Below the pieces are notes generated by a model. It ran no database searches. It was not told the DNA's origin and saw nothing but the letters and a program-made list of their open reading frames with translations. A DNA stretch of 40,117 bases. It comes from Candidatus Methanoperedens nitratireducens. Its GTDB lineage: Archaea; Halobacteriota; Methanosarcinia; Methanosarcinales; Methanoperedenaceae. A program made the position numbers and the translations under genes. The stretch spans positions 1 through 40,117 of the forward strand of contig NZ_FZMP01000032.1 in NCBI RefSeq assembly GCF_900196725.1. Reading direction: 5' to 3'. Within the stretch, counting starts at the first letter, position 1; each line of letters opens with the position of its first letter. Shown one piece after another: positions 1 to 9,500 of this stretch.

Positions 1-534
1 TTTTATAAACATCAGCTTTTTGCAAGAATTAAAGAGAATGGTGGCTACTTCGTATCTCGATTGAAGGGGAATGCTGATCCTCTTATTATAGATGTACATA
101 ATACATGTCGAGGGAACAGTATTGATGTAAAAGGAAAACATCTCAGTGAGATTTTGCCAAAACTCAAGAGGCAGGTACTCGATGTTGAAGTTGAGATATC
201 ATTCAAACGTCGTAACTATAATGGTAAGGAACGAAAAGACTCAGTACAGTTACGATTGGTAGCGGTTTTTAATGAGGATGAGGAAAAGTACCATGTTTAT
301 CTAACTAATATTTCAAAAGATGTTTTGGGGCATGAAGATATAGCTAAGCTCTATGGTGCGAGATGGGATATTGAACTGATTTTTAAAGAACTCAAAAGCC
401 GATATGCTCTTGACGTTGATAATATGGTACTTTCCCACCTTAAAATGCCAGGTTTCTGGGTTATCTGGGTTGTCACCGGCCTAAGCTTTTTCGGCCGCGC
501 TTTTGACCAGCTTAATTTAGCGCATTTTAGCTGA
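1..534 (+). pseudogene. IS4-family transposase, 3' fragment (truncated at both ends)
   Basis: The reading frame is open from the first base of the window, so the 5' part lies outside. The frame contains YGARWDIELIFKELK, which matches the Y-x2-R-x3-E-x6-K (YREK) signature of IS4-type DDE transposases and carries the last catalytic Glu. After the following RYALDV (about position 417) the sequence stops resembling a transposase: the usual C-terminal helix is absent and the frame runs on through unrelated sequence to a stop at 532-534. The break point is therefore about 417-420, roughly 100 bases beyond the 3' end of the tcA gene on the other strand. It is a dead remnant next to the toxin operon and suggests past rearrangement there. 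Family assignment is firm; the exact break point is approximate. Confidence 0.75.
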
Positions 535-3500
535 ATATAGACATATTATACCTATATCCTCGATAGCGTCTTGGTTCAATCGATAGTGGTCTTCAGTATT
601 AATCTTCACTACTTCGTCTGTTCCATCTCTCTTTTGTCGTAACCATGATGGAATTTCCATATATTCTGTAGGATTCGTATCCTGTTTTTTCTTCCTTTTG
701 ACCTCAATAAACCATTTTCCCAATTCGGCGCCATCAGTAAATTTGGAAGACCTGAAATAAGCTAAGCCACCCATTTCAGTTGAAACAACTTCTAGTTCAC
801 CTGATATAGCCCTGGCATTTGGAGGCTTAAGAATGATGCGTAGTTGATCATTGTTAATATACGTAATAGGATATTTGAGTTTCAAGAAGATAGTAATCTC
901 ATTTATTTTTGTCGATTTTGAATCAAATTGGAATGGAAATCGCTCTCCAATAAAATTAAGTTGCAGTTTTTGATCCGTATCATTATTGCTGGGATTAAGA
1001 AAACTGTACCATTCCGAGGGGAATTCGTGCTTAGCGCTGAACATTCGGATTAAATCCTTTTTTACTTCACCAGAATTCATCTTTAGTTCAGTCTTTGCTT
1101 TATTCCTTAGAGGTTCTCCACCGTCTCTAGCAGTATAATTCATCTTTATAATAACATCAGAGATAGTATCAAAATCAAAGTTATTGCATTCTTTTGGCAT
1201 TTCTAATCGCCATACCGATATTGCTCCTGCTCCCTCAAAATGCAGGTACCGCTCATCCCTGAAGTTTAACTCGAACATGCCACTATCGTTCTGTGCATTA
1301 CTAGTTGCAATTGATTGGATGGCGCCGAGATTGTAATCAAAGCGTGGATCCTCGCCTGGCTTTTCCTCATATTTCCTATGAGGACCAGAAGGATCAGTGC
1401 TCTTACGAATCTTATTGCTCAGTAGAGTGAGAGTACAATTCACGCTAGTGTAAGGACCCGTCACGCACGGGATCGTCAGACTCACTGATTTGATACGCCG
1501 CATGTAATGACCTAGGTAATCCACATCGAACAACAGCTCTGGCAGTTCTACAAAACAAGCTCCAGTTTCTTTTAATTCAATCAGCCTTATTGGGTCAAGC
1601 AATGCAAGGGAGATATATTTAGTGATTTCGTACTCACGCTTGTTCTGGTCCAGGTATGATAATTCCATGCGCTTGAGGTCGTAATAAAGTTTTTCGCCTG
1701 CAAGCAAGCCCTTTTTCAAACTATCCCAGTATCCGAATTGGATAAAGTTCGAGTCAGAGAGGCCAAGTTCATAACGGTAGGCTCTCTCAGCACGCTTGGC
1801 AATGTCGTATGTCATCTGGTAGCTCTGGAAGTAAATGCTTGAAATCTGCCCAACCATCCAGTTATACAGCTCGCTGTTTGAAAACTTATCGTGCATAAAT
1901 GCGTCCACTTCCTTTGCATTCTCTACTTGGAGATCATGATTTTCGAGTTCTTTCTCCGATATAGCGAGGCGAATTTTTGCCGCTTCGATTTGTTTCAAAA
2001 TCTGCTTTTCCTCTGCACAAGCAAGATCAAACTGGAATCGCCAATCCTCAGCTCTCCTCAAATAACCACCCTTGATACCGCTGATTGATGCCTGAGTATG
2101 GAGTATGGAAATCATTGCTCCCATATATTCGCTCATTGCCCGTATTGCGCTCCCAAGTTGTGAGCCACCGAAAGATACGCCCCCCGCACATGTTGGCGGA
2201 CATGTCTTAGCATCAGGAATTAGGCTGAGAGTATTGCCTAAATAATTCGTAAACGCCTGTATGAGCTGAAGATCCATACCCTGCTGCGTCAGAGCGAGCT
2301 GAACTTGTTCGTTTGGATTAAGCTTGAGAGTCCCATCTCCAGTTTGGTTTTCTGCACTGAGGGCTGGTTGCGATGCGTTTGCCTGTCCAGAGTTCACGAG
2401 GCTCTCAAAATGTGCTTTCCTCTTTAATAGTACTTGCTTACCTTCCTCCAGTGCGAATAAATTATCATTAGATTCTTGGACCTGCTGTTCCTTGATCAAT
2501 CTCACGGCGTCGAGCAGCCTGATTTCGTGCTCCGATCGTAGTAAGGCAAGCTTCTCAGCATCATGTTTTTCATGTACTAAAATTAAGGCAGAACCGAGTG
2601 ACTTCAAATCATTACACAGTTCAGTCGCCTTCTGCACCATAATGTTAAATCGATAATTCGGCAAAGGCGTACTCAGATCACTCAGTGCGCTATTAATATC
2701 TACCCCCGCTGCAGCTGCACGAACAAGAATGGCTGGATCAATAGGTGGCTCAAAAAGGGGAAGTGACAGCAACTGTCCTTTAATGTTCATGCAATGTCGA
2801 ATCTTGAAAAGTCGATCTGCAACCCTGTCCCAGTAAGCGAGCAATTTATCGTTATTTGGAAAACAAAAGTAGGGCATATCAAGAGCTTGGCTACCCGGGT
2901 TAGTCGGAGCGTTAGCCGGAGCGGCAGAGGGAAAAATTAAACTTTCGATCTTTACCATGGCGTTATTGAAGGAATCCAACTCATATGACTGTAGAGAATT
3001 GAATGTCTGGATCTTTGGCTCGGCGCGCGGTGGAATCCGTTCAGGCCGTCTACCGAGAATCTGGGCGGCAAGTATATAAAGTTGTGTTGCCTCGTTGATA
3101 GATTCAATGGTTTCACGGCGGAATAGCATATCGCCCCAATCAAGTAAATTGTCTATATATTTCATAACCACTGTCTTCATATAAGCCACAATGCGGCTGC
3201 GAGCAATAACATGAGGCTTGAAAGGATTCTCCTGCCACAATGCTACTTGCTCGTCGAGCTCCTTGGAATCTTCCAAGAAATCCTGCAACGTGGATGGCGG
3301 TTGTTTCGCAAGTTTATGGAATGGAAGCACATTCCAGAATCCTGCAGCTCGTTCAGCTGAACTGAACGCCAGTGCTCCGGCTGCTGTGGGATTGAAAACA
3401 TAATGGAACCATTTCTGCGCTTCCTCGAAACGTTGGTTCTTGCTGAGACGGGTTGCAATAAAAAATGGAACATGAAAGAATAGTTCCCAATTATACATTG

Positions 3501-6500
3501 AATATGCACCGCAACTAGAGAAATCAACATTTTCGATCGGTATCGATTCCAAAGGAATAATGCTCAAATTTGGTTTGTATTTATTAAAACTGTCTCCCCA
3601 ATCCGTAAGGGATTGATTCGTTAAAGTCAAAAGTTCATTTGCTCCACCATACCTGAGTGATGAAATAAACTTGTTAACCCAAGGATGATAAAAAATTTCG
3701 AAAGAGAAACTAACATCAGTTTTTTTAGATACTAAATAAGTACGATAATCGTCTTGGAAAAAGAAAGGGAAATCCCCCTCGAATTGCTGATCCTGGTGAG
3801 GCACAAGCAATTTAAAAAGACTATAGATTTCTGTAAGGATGGCGAATGACTTGATGCTAAGGCTACTTGTCCCACTTGATACAAACATCATATTCTCTAG
3901 CAAAAACCCAGGAGGAACTTGAATTTCATCTGGTCTAGGCCACACCGGCGTGGTTTTAATAATGGAATCATTATAGTTCAGTGTGACAGACGAAATAACA
4001 ACATTCTGTTTGACAATAGATGTCTTTGGTGGTTCTTGAGTTTGAGTCTTGTCGAGATAGATATCAACCCAGGAAGGAGTGAATGCAAGGTAATTGTCTG
4101 AATTCCATGCCAAATAAAGAGGCATCAATACAGAATTATATCCAGCTTGAGGTTCAATCTCGATGAAATACACATAGGGATTCGTACCCCCTCTTTTTTC
4201 GAAACTACGTGAAATGTAATCTAGGTCTAGCTTGAAACGACCGTATTCGTCAGTTAATGTTTGATACATTTCATAACGAGGATCCCATGAGCCGCCTCCA
4301 GGTGGGGGGCTATAAGGCATATAGGTCAAGCATACCTTAATCCCTTTTATAACCTTTTTCGTTACTCCGTCCTGAACACAACCCTGCATGTTAACTCCCG
4401 ATATATCATCTATATCTTCCATCTCAGGTACAGGAGTGCCTTTTGATGTCGTTGTCGGCGGTTCTGTTGGCGCTTCATTTGAGATCTCAAGCGGGCCGTA
4501 AATCCAGATTGTCAGCCGATCACCCGAAACCATACCTTTAAAACTAACATTAGACGGCAATGTAATCCGGTTATCTAACGAAGGAGCGACGTAATCGTTA
4601 CTTTTCCTCTTTGGCGACCATCTGCCGTTGGCGTACGTACTCCATGCGAGGTGAAGGTCCCAATACCTTAGCTCTTGCTCTCCATCTCTCACCGTTTTTT
4701 TGATAAAAATAGGCCAAAAAAGGTACACCTTTCTATTCCACACCACAGGTATCAGGTGATCTCCTTCTATATCCAAATCAACCTTCTCCCATATGCCCCA
4801 TCTGTCCTTCTCTCGCTTGCGGTAAAAATAGATATGGGGTGTATAATATGTACGCCCAAAAACATGCAAGATATCAGTTCTTGACGTATCTTCTTTTTCA
4901 TGATATATTCCGACAATTTCAAGCCGAGAGACCTGATCAAGTTTCTCAAGGTAGTGTGCTAGCGCCGTCTCGGCACTCTCTTCAGTAATATCATTTTGTA
5001 GCAATTCGGCTTCGAGTTCTTTGAAGAAGGGCGATTTATCGTCACGCAGTTCAGGCTCAATCCAGTTTTCAGGATACAGGAACACCTTGCGATTTGCTTC
5101 CCAGATACGATATTGTTTGCGCCATTTAGACCATTCTTCGGTTTCATCTGGTTCTAGGTTTACGCCACGTTCTAGGCTCATAAGGCACCGCTGAATGAAC
5201 AGTTGTACAGAGCTGATCGCCTGCTTAAGACGTGAGGTCTCCATGCAGGAGCTCATCTCGACATCGATAAGATAGTACCCATACAAACCGTTCGCATCTT
5301 TCCATAGTGGTCTGTTTATCGAATCTCGCAAAGGATTAGCAACGTGATAATCGACTAAAGCGGCACGCTGCTGATCACGCAGCAAATCCCGCAATGGCTT
5401 CGCTTTTTCTAGCCAGATGGCTGTCTCATACTTAGCTTTGATTGCATTCTTGATACTTTGTGCATCTGTCGCCGTTAGATTAGTTCGGCGCCAATTGTTG
5501 CATTGCTCGCTAGAAGCACCGAGACTCTTCATCATCCTAAAACATGCAAGAAGGCGGGCAAGCGCTCGTTCATCTCGATATGCCTCTGGGAAAATAAAGC
5601 CAAAAACTTGGATTCCGGCGAGGAACCTTAAATCCTTTAATTCCCATTGAAGAAGCTCACTTAGTCGCCTGAGTAAACCATTCTCAGTTGTCGTTGGATC
5701 CCATGCAAGTGCAAACATTTCGGAAAGTACAATCTCGCCTGCAGGGAGCGAATCACGTAATTGTAATAACCCAGCAAGATGTAGCCAGGCATCAAAAGGA
5801 GCTGCTGGTTGAGCCGAATCAATTGGAAGATCATTAAAATTGAGCCAATCTGAACTTCTCATTGAAGTGACCAGCCATGTTATCTCCTTCGCAGTAATCC
5901 TGAACTTGCTAATAAACATAGCAACCTTATGCAGCAATTTAAAGGTCTTAAACTGCACTTGGAATGACGATGCAATCAACTTCACAGCAGGATTACTCTC
6001 AGCAAAAGTTAGATCAAGAAATTCAGCAAGGGCTTTTCGTTTAAGAGTTGGATCTGGTTCAGGATCTGCAGGGGAACGCAGGAATTCAGAAAGTAACTGT
6101 TCGACTACACGAGACTCCAATTGAAGAGCCTCACCAATCTTGTGCTTCACGAATTGCTCGCTCAGAGAAGTACGCAGATATGGCAATAGCTTCTTTAGCA
6201 CAATATTGAAACGGTACTCGGGTGTAATGGGGTTGCCTTGTGTATCAATTGTTGTATCAAAAAATAGAGAAATTTCTACATGAGTGAGAAAATCCTCTTG
6301 CCGGAGAGGACTTGAAACGTTAGGCGCAAAAAAGAGAGCCTGGATTGCCTCCTGGTAAGCGAGATTGTCCGAAAGTCCTAGCAATGTCTGCTGCTTCGTG
6401 AGCGTCATTGTACCATTGAAGCGAAGCATGTGCTCAGTGGAATCATAATGTATCTGATTGCTGAGCGACCCCGGTAATTGTATGTTCGCTGGCAATTGCC

Positions 6501-9500
6501 AGAGCTGTGCAGAAAAATCAGAAGCAGAGGGTCTCAGATTGGGCGCATAATAAAGAGTATTGATACCTATAAGATACTGCTCATGATATGTATCTCTGGG
6601 ATTGCTTGATAAATTAAGCAGTTGATCCCGTTCCGTTTTACTCATCATACCGATGGAATATAGTCTTTTCTCTGTCTCATCGTAATAGATCTTGTTCTTC
6701 AATGCATTCGGGAGCTTCACACTAGCTGGCAATGCAGCAAGCGCCACAGAGAAGCGCTGAAGTGAAAATGTATGCATGTGACGTAATATAAAATCCCTTG
6801 GAGCAGTAAACAGAGTGTCAATAGCCTCTTGATAATCTGCGTCGTTCGACATACTTTTGAGTTTGGCATATCTCAATAAGTTCATCGTGCCGGTAAAGCG
6901 CAATTTCTCTGCATCTTCGTCGTAGGAAATCCTTCCCTTGAGTCCGTCCTGCTGTTCAATAAGAGTCTGTACAGCTCTGCCATAATCATAATATCCATTC
7001 TGAGAAGCATCATCCAGCAACAATTTCCATTCAAGGTATGTCAATTTACGTAATACTCGTAATTTTCCTGTGCTTCTGTCGTGAACTACGACCTCCTGCA
7101 GTCCATCAGGGAACTTATATCTATTTGGCAACGCATTTAGTAAAAGATCGGTCTCATAAATTCCTGTATCATTCGGTAGCACGATACCTGCTGGCAAAGC
7201 ACTGAGATCCGTTTCGTAGGTAATGTCATCATTGAATGCTGCAGTGACTTGCTTAATTAATTCATTGTCCCAGTTGAGCAAGGCCAGTTTCTTTTTGGTC
7301 AGCTCACCGCGTTGATCGGTTGTCCGTCCATTAGGATCGTCTAGGTCGTCTCGGAATGTGTTCTCTGCAGCAATTTTCTGCAGCCCACTGCGAATTTCAT
7401 CTAAGACCAAAGAGATGTTCTCATCAGTGGGAGCAATCACACTGGAGAGCAGAAATTCATGACGCAACAGATAGTTCAGTTCAGCAATAGTAAACTTCGA
7501 GTCCTGCACCTTGCTAACATTATCGACAAATTGTAATGTATTCATGCTTCTGGCGAAAGGGTTGGTGGCCATCAGCTTAAGTACTGTGAGAAAATCCACG
7601 ATGGGCAGCTTCAGTGCTTTGGAAAAGGAAGAGAGCCGATATAAGAGCGAGATTGTCCAAAGCCGCAAAGTATCGTGGGCCGGTATATCTGGGTAATTAG
7701 TTCGTGAAGTTAATTCTGCTTCGGTAGTTCCCACAAATGCGGCCAATTTGGCATCATCTATATCAAGTACCATTTTTAACTCTTTTGCCGTGATACTGAG
7801 CAAGAGAGCTAGGTCTGTGGCACTGATGCCGAGCCCTGCGGTAATCACTGCACTGTGTGCGCTTAGCTTCTGCGCTGATGCGCCTGAGGTAAGATACTTG
7901 AGTTCATCGCGTGTGCTATTGAGTTTGAAAATCTCATTTGCAGGAGTAACTACAGTTTTATTTTGAAATAACTGATCGTAAAGCGATAAAACCTCTGGTT
8001 GCCCTTCAGCAAGATGATCAATGTATCTAGCAGTATCTATCTTTTCCGACCACCAGCTTAATATGGTCAGCAGTGGCACGTTTAGCTTAGCATGCAGACG
8101 CTTCGCGTGTGAAAGATACCGGAGGAATGCATTGCTAATGTCAAGCTCGCCGTTAGCATTCTTAGGTTGGATTAAGAGAATTGCTTTATCTAGGTCGCGC
8201 ATCGTCCAGCCGAGCCGATGCCACAGGCGGACGAAGCGATGAATCCGGCCAAGCGTCGGCTTATCAAGCCCTTTGATTTCCAGCTTACTGAGGTTGCATG
8301 TAGCCATGTCGATAGTGTCTATGGATACCAAGCTCAACTTTCGTGTGCTGCCAGTTGTGATTGGGTTAATGAAATATGTACCAAGTAATTCGAGTAACTC
8401 TCCATAGTTAAGGCCTGATCTCTGAAGGAAGACATCTACGCGTTTTAGTACTGCATCCCACTTGCCTATAATCGGTGTCCTACCACCTGCAGGATCAGGA
8501 ATTTCTGCATTCTGAAGAATACCCCAGAAATCCCAAGGTCGATCTGGGTCGCCTCTAATTGGAATAGGTCTCGAATCATGAGTAACTCTCCCTACAATAA
8601 TTCCTGCCTCTAACTCCGATATTCCAAGATGCTCATTGACAATTACAGAACTGAGCAGGGCATCCACTAGCGAGCCTCTGAACATTTTTTCCATCAGTTC
8701 ATGCCGGTGAACACCAATATGATTGAGGTAGACTCGTGCCTCCTCCAGCCATAAATTGAAAGGTAAGGTCCATGGATATACGGCATTGCTTAGTTTGTCA
8801 TAGGCTTTTGTGTTAATTTGTTCCGGGTTTGCCTTTAATTCTTCTGGCGTTCCCGAGGTCTGAAGAGACAGAAAGGAAACAATCAATTTTCCAGGTATTA
8901 ACTCTACAATCGCTTGTTCGTTTAGTGTGATACGCCATTGGGCGCCAGCGTTAATAACAGTAATCGCTATATTCGCAGGAATCCTTAGTCGCTCTTCAAG
9001 TGCTACAGGCAATCGCCCCTGGTCTAATTCAGCGATCATGCTGGGTACAAATGGATATAATATAGGAAAAGTCGCTAGCTGCTGATTTCCTGCTGAAATG
9101 GTGAAGAATGAAATTGGTTGGCGAACAATAATAGATATCATTGCCTCGAGACTATAAGTGATTTGCCACCTTATGCCAATTCGCAAGACAGAAATAATGA
9201 AGTTTGCCGGCGGAAGGTAGGGATATTTCGCAATAGCAGATTTCACTTCTATCGGCAACTGTGCATGATCCATCTCAGTCATCGCATTGCTGCCGGGACT
9301 AATATCAATATGGAGAGGTGATTGATTTCCAATCTTAATCTCCATGCTATCTGGAGAATAGCGGATCATCCAGCGCCGCGCTCCATCCGCAATACGCCAC
9401 TCTTTACCGGGATTACTAACTTTAACAATCGCCAGTTCAGATGAGGGTGAAGTTATACCTGCGATTGCATTCTTGACTTCTGTAGGCAATATGCATTTAT

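Noticed and set aside
479-500. CGGCC/GGCCG hairpin just downstream of tcA as a terminator
   Set aside because: Only five base pairs and no T-run on the minus strand; archaeal termination depends on T-rich tracts.
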